Both the position numbers and the translations under genes were made by a program. A stretch of DNA of 64,000 bases from Bin87 sp965220055 (GTDB lineage: Bacteria > Chloroflexota > Dehalococcoidia > Lucifugimonadales > UBA3495). The notes beneath the pieces are model-generated. The model was not told where the DNA came from. It was given only the letters and a program-made list of their open reading frames with translations, and ran no database searches. This document shows, one piece after another, positions 17,594 through 25,402 of this stretch. The stretch's first letter is position 1. Every line of letters starts with the position of its first letter. The DNA is taken from NCBI GenBank assembly GCA_965220055.1, contig CBDCPE010000004.1, positions 3,844,001-3,908,000 on the forward strand, in the 5' to 3' direction.

Positions 17594-17932
17594 ATGGGAT
17601 CGATACGATTGTACTCTGGAGACGACGGCCAATCCCACATTGAAGAAATTGACCCACCATCCGATCCGGTGTGGAGCCAGTTGCAAAACGCCAAGGGGAT
17701 CATATTCCGCGCCTCGCCCCCTGGGTATTTCAGCGATTGGCACGTGGCGCCCCGCCGGCAGTACATAATCACCCTCTCCGGGGAAGCTGAAATCGGGCTT
17801 GCCGACGGTACCGTTCATCGGTTGGGACCCGGCGACGTCAACCTCGCCGAAGACCTCACCGGCCACGGTCACACCACTCGCGTGGTGAGCGACGTTCCGC
17901 GGGTGAGTGCCACCATTCACCTGGACGATTAA
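17594..17932 (+). CDS. Small cupin-domain protein
   Basis: The 112-residue protein is a single cupin barrel. The first cupin motif is degenerate (DWHVAPRRQYIITLSGEAEI, residues 49-68) and the second reads GPGDVNLAEDLTGHGHTT, giving candidate metal ligands His50 and the late His residues. GAGAGGAAGG lies directly before the ATG. It is divergent from the aldo/keto reductase gene, with which it shares a 124-bp upstream region containing a TAATAT at 17555-17560 that could be its -10 box. Function unknown. Confidence 0.75.
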   Translation: MGSIRLYSGDDGQSHIEEIDPPSDPVWSQLQNAKGIIFRASPPGYFSDWHVAPRRQYIITLSGEAEIGLADGTVHRLGPGDVNLAEDLTGHGHTTRVVSDVPRVSATIHLDD

Positions 17933-18335
17933 AAAGAACTCGGACGGAATATTCATTTGCGAGGTGCTGAGCATTTGCCTTGGCACCCCGCTTTGCTTGC
18001 GTTCGCAACCGAGTGAAGCACAGTCCGGTCTGCGATGCCTTTAGGCTTCCTCTCATGGTGGGCCACCACCCCGTGCCGGCATCATAGTCCAACATCCCAG
18101 TGCCACGGCGTCGGCTTCCAATTTTTCAGCAGGCCCACCCCAACTCCGTTGACACGACTGCTCAGCGAAGACCCCGAGCCTGCAGACAGCGGCGAAGCGT
18201 AGGTCGGTATTTCCCCACGGCTCACCCGATGCTCAAGCGGCTCCACCCGCCTGAACCCATTGGTCGCACATGACATTAGGGAACATCTAACTCAACCACG
18301 GCAGCAGCATAGCCGAGGCAGCCTGGTGACAATCA
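17933..18335. other. Intergenic region, nothing recognised
   Basis: About 400 bp between the 3' ends of the cupin gene and the membrane XRE gene. A 64-codon minus frame (18082-18276) has no ribosome site or recognisable product. No terminator with a T-run was found. Confidence 0.4.
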
Positions 18336-19793
18336 TCACCGCCGGTTTGGTTCGGGAGCAATAAACGGCAAAGACCACGAAAGCCGCGGGGCGCTCACGA
18401 CGGTGGGATCGGATGGTGGCGCGGCGGCAACGTTTCCGGCGGAGCGACTATCCGACTGCCCTGCCTTTCCACCACCCATTCTGTAGGTAGCAACGATGAA
18501 GTTGCCGCCGACCACGAAAGCCATGTAGACGAACACGCACATGGCATGCCAAATGTACCCGAGATTGAGCATTTCCAAGGCCTCGGCTCGGGTATAGCCA
18601 AGGTGATCAAAGTTGAGATCCCAGGACCGCACCAAATTGTGGTCCGGTAGCACCGCCGGATAATCGGGCGACAAATATATCGCCAGAACCGTGATCAACC
18701 CCAAAGTCGTCGCGACCACGGCGACCACCAGTGCACCGATTTGCACAAACCGCCGTTCGCTCTCGGTGGGATTGATCGTGGGGTCGCGGAACACCAGAAG
18801 CAGGATGAAGACCGCTGCCACCAAGGGCATGACCACTGCAAACTGTATCCACACTGAAGCATTGGAGCCCACCAACACTACCCAGTAGACCAAGCCAACC
18901 GGCGGGAGAACCGCCCGGGCCGCGCGGACGTGGGCGCTCCTGCCGTTTCTGGCGCCGGTATTCTGCCATCTCCACAGGACTTGGAACGCCAAACCCGCCC
19001 CACAAGCCAGAACCAGGTTCAGCAGTAGCGCCAACATGTAGGGCGTATGGCTGCCGGCAAAGCTCCCGAGCAGGTATAAGTTGTAGTGGTCCATGCGCAA
19101 AGGAGCGAATTGCAGGAGCGGCGTGGTCAACAAGAAGAAAAGCGACACCCAAAAGAACTCTCTGATCCCCGCTTCTCGATCAGGAAACACGAAGCCCTGC
19201 CCCAAAACCAATGCAATCGCGAACGCGACATACGCCGCCGGCATCCAGGACGCGTCGCCACCCAACAACGCGAGGGCGTACCCCCCGCCCACGATACCGA
19301 AACCCATCAAAGGGCACCTGACGAACGCCAAGCGTAACACGCCCTTCAAGAGCGACGACTCGTGCTCCGCTCCCGCGACTTCATCCCTAGTCATAAAGTC
19401 GAATCCAGAGTCTTGTTCCGCCGAGCCCTGATACTCGTCGCCGTCGTGCCCGATGGCCAGGTTCACCTGCTCGGCGGCAGTGCGGAAATCGGGCGCCAAG
19501 CCTGCCAGCAAAATAAGGCCCGCGGTCTCCGTGTCCGACAGGTCCAATGCTCTGCCAAATATCCGGAGACGATCGACGGCAGGACGCGTGAGGCCCGATT
19601 CCCACCTCGATACGGTGGCATGACTGAAGCGTTCACCGTAATCACTGCCTACCTCCGCCATGCGCCGCAACAATTCTTCCTGGGTCAACCCGCGACGACC
19701 GTCTCCTTGAGAAAACGATTCCCGGTAGGACTTCATTACAAAGCCCACCTGGGCTGCTCTCGATCTCTGGATATCACGCTCTAACGTAGTCAT
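18336..19793 (-). CDS. XRE-type HTH regulator fused to a multi-spanning membrane domain
   Basis: The 485-residue protein has an N-terminal Cro/XRE helix-turn-helix (about residues 30-95, with LTQEELLRRMAEVG and FSHATVSRWESGLTRPAVDR) and, after a charged linker to about residue 145, roughly eight hydrophobic membrane segments. The C-terminal tail is Pro-rich and hydrophilic. This suggests a one-component regulator tethered to the membrane, sensing a membrane or lipid-borne signal. A palindromic site (19855-19871) about 60 bp upstream is a candidate autoregulatory operator. Target and signal are unknown. Confidence 0.8.
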   Translation of the reverse strand: MTTLERDIQRSRAAQVGFVMKSYRESFSQGDGRRGLTQEELLRRMAEVGSDYGERFSHATVSRWESGLTRPAVDRLRIFGRALDLSDTETAGLILLAGLAPDFRTAAEQVNLAIGHDGDEYQGSAEQDSGFDFMTRDEVAGAEHESSLLKGVLRLAFVRCPLMGFGIVGGGYALALLGGDASWMPAAYVAFAIALVLGQGFVFPDREAGIREFFWVSLFFLLTTPLLQFAPLRMDHYNLYLLGSFAGSHTPYMLALLLNLVLACGAGLAFQVLWRWQNTGARNGRSAHVRAARAVLPPVGLVYWVVLVGSNASVWIQFAVVMPLVAAVFILLLVFRDPTINPTESERRFVQIGALVVAVVATTLGLITVLAIYLSPDYPAVLPDHNLVRSWDLNFDHLGYTRAEALEMLNLGYIWHAMCVFVYMAFVVGGNFIVATYRMGGGKAGQSDSRSAGNVAAAPPSDPTVVSAPRLSWSLPFIAPEPNRR

Positions 19794-19854
19794 AGCAAGA
19801 ACAGTGTAAGCTTTTGAAATTGAGCGTTTCTAGTGCACTTTAGCCTCATCACAT

Positions 19855-19871
19855 CGTGATACATTATCACG
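19855..19871. promoter_or_regulatory. Palindromic operator candidate CGTGAT-N5-ATCACG
   Basis: A perfect 6-bp inverted repeat with a 5-bp spacer (CGTGATACATTATCACG) lies 62 bp upstream of the membrane XRE regulator start. It is in an AT-rich stretch. Its size fits a dimeric XRE binding site; binding is inferred. Confidence 0.5.
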
Positions 19872-20038
19872 GTACCTCAGCTGGCTGGCAAGTTTTAGCA
19901 GGCGGCGGCTTTCGCGGTGATACACGCATGTTTGTTTTACCTGGTCCCTCGGTAGTGTTTTGTGCCCGGCCAACAAGCTCGCCTAGCGACGGGCGCGCCC
20001 ACCGCAACCGGTACCGAGTGTAGGCGGTGGACCTCGCC

Positions 20039-20066
20039 TTGACATCGCGATTGCCCAAGTTACAAT
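20039..20066 (+). promoter_or_regulatory. Sigma-70 type promoter for the alpha/beta hydrolase
   Basis: TTGACA (20039-20044) and TACAAT (20061-20066) are separated by 16 bp, placing a start site near 20073 and a leader of about 43 nt before the ATG at 20116. Confidence 0.7.
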
Positions 20067-20115
20067 CGCCGGAAAAGCCGGCACTGAAGCCAACAGCCAA
20101 GAAGGAGAAACTGAA

Positions 20116-20874
20116 ATGCCGTTCTACACCAAGGGCGATGTCACCATCCACTACGAAGATGTCGGTTCAGGGTTCCCTCTGCTGTGCACCCCCGGCGGCG
20201 GGCTGAGCTCGATCATGAGCGGTTGGCCGAGGCAGGTCATCAACGTGATGGAAGAGTTCAAGAACGACTTCCGCTGCATCACCATGGACCAGCGCAACGC
20301 CATCGGCGGACAGTCCACAGGGCCGGTCCAAGTTGAAGACCCGTGGGGAGCCTTCGCGGACGACCAGCTGGGGCTGATGGACCACCTGGGGATAGACCAG
20401 TTCATGTTCATAGGCTTCTGCATCGGCGGCCCGTTCGCGATGACGCTGATCAAGAACGCGCCCGAGCGGGTGCGGGCGGCGGTGCTGTGCCAGCCGGTCG
20501 GACACGCCAGCAAGACTCCGGATTCGATGTACGACTCGGGAACGGATGTCTGGGGTCCCGAGTTGATCTCCGGGCGACCTGACATCACGATGGATGTCAT
20601 CCAACAATACCTGCACAACCTGTACCGAGTGCAGCCGGACTTCATGTACAGCGTGTCACGGGATTTCGCCCGCGCCTGCCAGACCCCGCTGCTGGTGATG
20701 CCCGACGATACGCCGTCCCACTCCCTGGAAGCCGCCATGGACCTCGTGGAACTGGCTCCCAAGGCCCAGGTGACGGCATATCCCTGGAAGGAAGAACCAG
20801 AGTTGAAGGCCACGACGATCAACCAGGTGCGCGAATTCCTCCAGGCGCATCAGCCGGTGGGAGCCGCCCGCTAA
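20116..20874 (+). CDS. Alpha/beta hydrolase with a Cys at the nucleophile elbow
   Basis: The 252-residue protein has an alpha/beta-hydrolase fold: oxyanion region CTPGGGLSSI, the MDQRNAIGGQS strand-turn, and a nucleophile elbow reading GFCIGG with Cys102 where most family members have Ser. A Cys nucleophile is known in dienelactone hydrolases. Candidate acid and base are Asp in MPDDTPSHS and a late His, but the usual C-terminal catalytic His is not obvious. AGGAG sits before the ATG, and a good promoter lies upstream. The substrate is unknown. Confidence 0.8.
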   Translation: MPFYTKGDVTIHYEDVGSGFPLLCTPGGGLSSIMSGWPRQVINVMEEFKNDFRCITMDQRNAIGGQSTGPVQVEDPWGAFADDQLGLMDHLGIDQFMFIGFCIGGPFAMTLIKNAPERVRAAVLCQPVGHASKTPDSMYDSGTDVWGPELISGRPDITMDVIQQYLHNLYRVQPDFMYSVSRDFARACQTPLLVMPDDTPSHSLEAAMDLVELAPKAQVTAYPWKEEPELKATTINQVREFLQAHQPVGAAR

Positions 20875-21001
20875 AACGGGACACCGGACTCAGGCCTTCG
20901 GAACTTCCCGATCCGGCGACCAGGCCTGAACCCATCGACCGCTCCAGGCACCCAGCCCTGGGGCGGTCGTCTTGTCCCTGAGAACAGGCGCGCTCCAGCT
21001 C

Positions 21002-22281
21002 CTAGTGCGCGCTTCCCGGAGCGCTGGCGATCCGTCCGGCTGCCTCTCCAAACTGCTTGCCGAATAGAGGCGTCATCAATCCGCTGGCGATCGTTGCGCC
21101 GAGGCACAGGTAGCCAATTCCGGCGTAGCCGGTACCCGCCAGCAAAGCGCCTGCAATCGCGGCGCCCAGCGCGCCTCCGGACTGGTTGCTCAGGCCCATG
21201 AGACTGGCCCCGGTGGACTTGGATTCCCCTGAATACTCGGTGCTCGCGGCGACCATGGCGGGCATTGCCACGCTCAGCAGGCCGGTGCCAACCGCGACCA
21301 CCGCCACTGATAGCCAAAGCCCCAGGTGGAAAGAAAAGAACAGGAACGCGCAGATACCCCCCGCGACTGAAGTTCCGGCGATCAGCGCAGCGCGGTACCT
21401 GTTTTTCGCGACGTACGCGGCGGAATAACTTCCGACCACCTGACCTATGGCGGTTATCACCAGGGGCAGGGCCACCAGGGGCAGGGCCACCAGGGGCAGG
21501 GCCACCAGCCCCAGGGCCACGTCGTGAGCCAGTATGAGATAGGCGGGGAAAAAGCTGAGCGTTGCCCAGAAAGCAATGCGTTGCGTCGTGCCAACCGCTA
21601 TCGCCACGCGGAAATAGCGCAACGAGAGCAGCGACAGATACCGAGAGAAGAACACGAAGCTGCGAACTCGCTCCTTGCTGTCCTTGGGGAACCAGATCCA
21701 GTTCGCCAACAATCCCAAGGCCAGTACCAGACCGACAACTACAGAAGGAAGGCGCCAGCTTCCCCACTCCGCCAGCACGGCGACCAGCGGGACGGTAGTG
21801 GCCGACACTACCCCGTTCAGGGCCAGCACGGCGGTAACCGCCTGAGCCCGTCTGGCCGGAGAAATGACATCAGACACGACCCCCACCGCAGTCGGCGGCA
21901 GCGTTCCCCCGGCCAGGCCGGTCAACATCCGGAGCGCCAACAGGGCTTCGATATTGGGCGCGAACGCCGATGCGAGCAAGGACACGGAAAGGACCACCAG
22001 CCCGGTAAGCGCGACGGGTCGGCGGCCGAAAGAATCGGACAGGGGCCCCACGCAAACCAGGGAAACCGCCCAGGCTGCAAAGGTGGCGGTGCCAACTGGC
22101 CCGCCACCGCCACCGAGACGTCCAGGTCCGTGGCAATTTCGACCAGGAGGGGCGGAATGATGAAAACCGCGCTCAGACCGGCAAAAACGGCAAGCGACAG
22201 CACGGCAAAAAACCAGGCCTTGTTTATCCCTCTTTCGCTTGCCCGTGCAGCTTGCGTTTCGATTTCGCTGTTCTCCTTCAA
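21002..22281 (-). pseudogene. MFS transporter, frameshifted
   Basis: The first ~65 residues, with the first membrane helix (AWFFAVLSLAVFAGLSAVFI), are read from about 22281 in one frame. The protein then continues in another frame from about 22092 (TFAAWAVSLVCVGPLSDSFG, containing the MFS loop 2-3 signature) to the stop at 21002. One base is missing near 22090-22098. Joined, the product would be about 426 residues with about 12 helices, a normal MFS drug/sugar exporter. The start codon is a TTG or further upstream. Either the gene is recently inactivated or the base call is wrong. Confidence 0.75.
21461..21520 (-). repeat. In-frame 15-bp tandem repeat inside the MFS gene
   Basis: Three perfect copies of CAGGGGCAGGGCCAC (21461-21505) are followed by one degenerate copy (21506-21520). 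In the protein this gives LVALP repeated within a membrane helix (LGLVALPLVALPLVALPLV). Because the unit is five codons, copy-number changes keep frame but change helix length. Confidence 0.85.
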
Positions 22282-23167
22282 TCAACAAAACGGCGACCCG
22301 AACGAACCGATCGCGCGCCGAGACTCGCAATCCAAAACGGGCCGATAGATTGGAGAACGTTGCGCGATCGCGCCGGTTGCTCAGAACCGCGGGGCGCGGA
22401 TAGTATAGACACGAGGATGGGTGATGCGTAGCGCCGGCGAGGCAGGACCATGTCAAGGTCGTTTCCTGGCCCGCGCGTGGCGAGCCGGCGAACCGCAGCG
22501 ACCACCCTTTCACAGGCTCAGAACGAGCGGGTAGTTGCCCACCGCGCAACTTCGGACAGGCCTCACCCATCGGGCGTAACCGTTTATGGACACGCAGCAC
22601 GGGCAGCGTTGACCAGCTTGTAAGTAGCCGCACTGCGTTGGCCCGGTGTCGGAATTTGGTGGCGGCAGAGGACAGGCGATTGACCGCTGCCGCCGGAAAG
22701 TATTCGCGTTGGTGTTGCTTAGGACTTCCTCCGGAAGTTTGGGATGTACAGGCGATGTTCTGGAGAGTGTTGACCAGGTTCCGAGCGGTATCAGCCCTAC
22801 GGCCGGAGGTGGTGCGCTGTGGTTTTTGCTCTCATTCTCCATGCCTGAAGCATGGCGCGCTGTGGCGGGCGCGGTGGCCGAGGGGACTGCCCCGATTAAA
22901 GCGGTCGGAGACAGTCTCCTACAGAGGCCGGCAGCGACTTGGTGCTGATTGGCCGTGAACGCTCGGAACCTGGTCGATGGAACCGATTTATCGCCTGTGA
23001 AACCATTATAGAGCATACGTTCTGACTATGGCAAGGGTGGTGGTGTCACTGACAGAGCTTTTCCAGTTTGTCCTGGCGACGGGCGATGCGGCGCGACGAT
23101 GCCGCCGCCTGGACGGTGTCGCTTCCGTCGACGAGACTGCCGCGCTTCGGGCGCAGTGACAAAGGAC

Positions 23168-23187
23168 AGGGCGCTCGCAATGACAAT
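23168..23187 (-). repeat. Dispersed repeat (GTCATTGCGAGC type), inverted short copy
   Basis: GGCGCTCGCAATGACAATGA is the reverse complement form of the GTCATTGCGAGC motif seen at 25207. Only the end of the element is recognisable. Confidence 0.45.
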
Positions 23188-23243
23188 GAGGACTTTGGAA
23201 AGGCCCTGGTTAGCGGCGGCACATAGTTACATCTGAAACAATA

Positions 23244-23271
23244 GTAAGCCCAGCATTGAAACCGGGCTTAC
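23244..23271 (-). terminator. Hairpin downstream of the minus-strand SDR gene
   Basis: An 8-bp stem GTAAGCCC/GGGCTTAC (23244-23251 with 23264-23271) lies about 165 bp beyond the SDR stop. On the minus strand a short ATTGTTTC follows, so it is a weak terminator at best. Confidence 0.35.
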
Positions 23272-23436
23272 GGCGCTTGTGCATTCTGGTTTTTCGAACC
23301 AGAGGATTGGCGGGCTAGCGGAGTTTTCCTAGCTCGGCCCGACGATCCCCGGTGGACGTTGCGTGCGTCAAACTCGATCCCGACGTGGGCTTCTACTAAT
23401 GACCTACTTCCCGCTCCGTCCAGTCATACGGATCAC

Positions 23437-24189
23437 CTATTGAGCTGTCCGACCTCCATCGATCACCAGCTCTGAACCAGTGACGAATGAAGACTCGTCG
23501 CTGGCGAGGTACAGGACGCCGTAGGCGATTTCGATGGGCTGGCCCACTCGGCCCAGCGGCACACGGCCCACCTGGGCGGCAACCCTGACCTCGTCATCCG
23601 GGGTGATGCCCAGCATGGGCGTTTGAACCGGGCCGGGGTGCACGGAATTGCAGCGGATGCCTTCCCTGGCGTACTGGATGGCGGTCGACTTGGTGAACAG
23701 GCCGACTGCGCCCTTGCTGGCGGCGTAGGCTCCAGACGTACCCGGGGCGGGCGCGATGCCGGCGCCGGAGGAGATATTAACGATGGAGCCGCCGCCGGCG
23801 TCGCGCATCGCCGGTATGATCTCCCGGGTACCCAGGAACACGCCCTTGACGTTGACGTCCATGGTGCGCACCCACTGCTCTTCGGTCATATCTTCGATGC
23901 CGCCCCTGGTGGAGATGCCGGCGTTGTTGACCAGGATGTCCACCCTGCCGAAGCGCGACACCGCTGCCGATACCGCGTTCCGCCAGTCTTCCTCGCTGGT
24001 GACGTCCAGGTGGACGAAGAGGCATTCGTCGCCGGTCTCGTTGATCTCGGCCTCGGTTTGCCGTCCCACATCGTCGAGCACGTCGCCGATGACCACCCTG
24101 GCGCCCTCTCCGGCGAACAGCCTGGCCTCCTGCGCGCCCATTCCCCTGGCTCCGCCGCTGATGATGGCGACCTTGTTTTCCAGCCGCAT
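23437..24189 (-). CDS. Short-chain dehydrogenase/reductase (classical SDR)
   Basis: The 250-residue enzyme has all classical SDR marks: cofactor loop SGGARGMG (residues 11-18), HLDVTSEEDW, NNAG (88-91), catalytic Ser139-Ser140 region (VNISSGAG), YAASK (Tyr155, Lys159) and the end IDGGRTAQ. Asp36 after the second strand suggests NAD preference. The start at 24189 follows a GGAGG; the frame is open far upstream but that part is antisense to the next SDR. It is divergent from that SDR gene, sharing a 123-bp promoter region. Substrate unknown. Confidence 0.9.
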   Translation of the reverse strand: MRLENKVAIISGGARGMGAQEARLFAGEGARVVIGDVLDDVGRQTEAEINETGDECLFVHLDVTSEEDWRNAVSAAVSRFGRVDILVNNAGISTRGGIEDMTEEQWVRTMDVNVKGVFLGTREIIPAMRDAGGGSIVNISSGAGIAPAPGTSGAYAASKGAVGLFTKSTAIQYAREGIRCNSVHPGPVQTPMLGITPDDEVRVAAQVGRVPLGRVGQPIEIAYGVLYLASDESSFVTGSELVIDGGRTAQ

Positions 24190-24250
24190 GGTTACGCCTC
24201 CTGCTACTCGATAGTGGGACGATTGTAGCCGCACCGTTGGACGGGTCAAG

Positions 24251-24275
24251 TTGACAGCGGGCGGTTCGCTATAAT
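24251..24275 (+). promoter_or_regulatory. Promoter elements between divergent SDR genes
   Basis: A consensus TATAAT (24270-24275) stands 37 bp before the ATG at 24313. A TTGACA (24251-24256) precedes it, but the 13-bp gap is shorter than normal, so the -10 box is the stronger evidence. Confidence 0.45.
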
Positions 24276-24312
24276 CGGCGGAGTGTAACGAAATGACATT
24301 GGAGTGAGGCAC

Positions 24313-25098
24313 ATGGAAATCAACGGCGGCGTATTCATCGTGACGGGATCGGCGACCGGTCTGGGAGCGGCGGTGGCCCAGCGTCTTGCGGGCAAGGGCG
24401 GCAACGTGGTCATCAACTACACGAGGAGCGAAACCGAGGCGCAGGCTACGGCGGAGACGTGCCATAGCCTCGGCGGAGAGGCTATCCTCTGCCAGGCTGA
24501 CGTGTCCGTGGACGACGACTGCCGGCGGATGGCAGCCTCCGCGCTGGAACGGTGGGGCAGGATCGACGGGCTGGTGAACAACGCCGCAACGTCGTCGATA
24601 GTTCCCCACTACGACCTGGAGGGGCTGTCTTCCGAGGACTTCCGACGCATCCTGGACGTGAACGTGATCGGCGCGTTCCAGATGGCGCGCGCGGTTACGC
24701 CGGCGATGCAGGAGCAGGGCAAGGGCGCGATCGTCAACATCTCCTCTGGGTCGGGCTTCAGCGGCTCGGGGAGTTCGATTGCCTACGCGGCGTCCAAGGC
24801 AGCCCTCAACGTGATGACCTTCTCGCTGGCCCGCGCCCTGGCGCCCGAGATCCGGGTCAACGCGGTGTGCCCCGGAGTAATGCAGACCCGCTGGTGGCGT
24901 GAGGGGCTGGGCGAGGAGAACTACCAAGGCTTCATCGACCGCTACGCCGCATCCGCCCCGTTGGGGTCGGCCGGCACGCCGGAAACCGTAGCGGAACCGG
25001 TGGTCTGGCTCTTGGAAGGGGCAGAGCACGTCACCGGGGAGACTATTTTGGTTGACGCAGGCAGCCATTTGGGGCCGGCGCCAACGCGGCAAGGCTGA
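24313..25098 (+). CDS. Short-chain dehydrogenase/reductase (classical SDR), second
   Basis: The 261-residue SDR has the cofactor loop TGSATGLG (residues 11-18), an Asn-Tyr-Thr-Arg after strand 2 that suggests NADP preference, NNAA in place of NNAG, a Ser-rich catalytic region (VNISSGSGFSGSG) and YAASK. It ends near VDAGSHLGP. I chose the ATG at 24313 behind GGAGTGAGG rather than the GTG at 24304. It is transcribed away from the other SDR (23437-24189); the two are only distantly alike, so this is a functional pair rather than a recent duplication. Substrate unknown. Confidence 0.9.
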   Translation: MEINGGVFIVTGSATGLGAAVAQRLAGKGGNVVINYTRSETEAQATAETCHSLGGEAILCQADVSVDDDCRRMAASALERWGRIDGLVNNAATSSIVPHYDLEGLSSEDFRRILDVNVIGAFQMARAVTPAMQEQGKGAIVNISSGSGFSGSGSSIAYAASKAALNVMTFSLARALAPEIRVNAVCPGVMQTRWWREGLGEENYQGFIDRYAASAPLGSAGTPETVAEPVVWLLEGAEHVTGETILVDAGSHLGPAPTRQG

Positions 25099-25206
25099 CG
25101 CTTGCTATCGGCAACAATGTAGGCGACGCACGGGCGCATCGTCCGCCGTTGTGCCCGGTCGGCGCCGGCGCCGATAATGCTCACGTGTACCCACTTTGCA
25201 CAATCG

Positions 25207-25335
25207 GTCATTGCGAGCGCCCCAAATATCATTGCGAGCACAGCGCGGCAATCCCGTCGCCGGAAGGATCCTCGCTCAATTCAACGAGATCGCCACGTCG
25301 CTGCGCTCCTCGCGATGTCAATGCGGGTACGCGTG
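25207..25335. repeat. Palindromic dispersed repeat (MITE-like), copy 3
   Basis: The left arm contains GGTCATTGCGAGC twice (25207 and about 25231) and runs to AGCGCGGCAATCCCGTCG. The right arm around 25296-25335 reads GTCGCTGCGCTCCTCGCGAT and is roughly the reverse complement of the left. Together they form a long imperfect palindrome without coding capacity. Related fragments are at 14611 and 23168. This is typical of small non-autonomous elements. Confidence 0.6.
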
Positions 25336-25350
25336 AGGCCGATAATTTCC

Positions 25351-25380
25351 TTGACACACTATTGCGCGCGGGGGCATACT
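25351..25380 (+). promoter_or_regulatory. Promoter for the 25403 MFS gene
   Basis: TTGACA (25351-25356) and CATACT (25375-25380) are spaced by 18 bp directly at the edge of the palindromic repeat, 23 bp before the ATG. The repeat may have supplied or displaced the original promoter. Confidence 0.5.
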
Positions 25381-25402
25381 GCGGCGATTGAGGGAGAGGA
25401 AT

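Larger units (their letters stand above)
22282..23436. other. Long intergenic region without a supported gene
   Basis: About 1.15 kb with no recognisable product. Overlapping open frames of 100-170 codons exist on both strands (22510-23016 minus, 22646-22948 plus), but none has a ribosome site, a family resemblance or consistent codon bias. A short inverted copy of the GTCATTGCGAGC repeat lies at 23168-23187, and two hairpins lie at 23244-23271 and near 23290-23306 (CTGGTTTTTCGAACCAG). It may be decayed mobile DNA. Confidence 0.35.

Noticed and set aside
22510..23016. 168-codon minus-strand open frame
   Set aside because: No ribosome site, no recognisable domain and overlapping frames on the other strand of similar quality.
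23284..23310. tRNA-like T-arm (hairpin with TTCGAAC)
   Set aside because: No acceptor, D-arm or anticodon arm at the right distances on either strand.
24190..25092. N-terminal extension of the minus-strand SDR into a 551-residue protein
   Set aside because: The extension is antisense to the second SDR; a GGAGG and ATG at 24189 give a normal 250-residue SDR.
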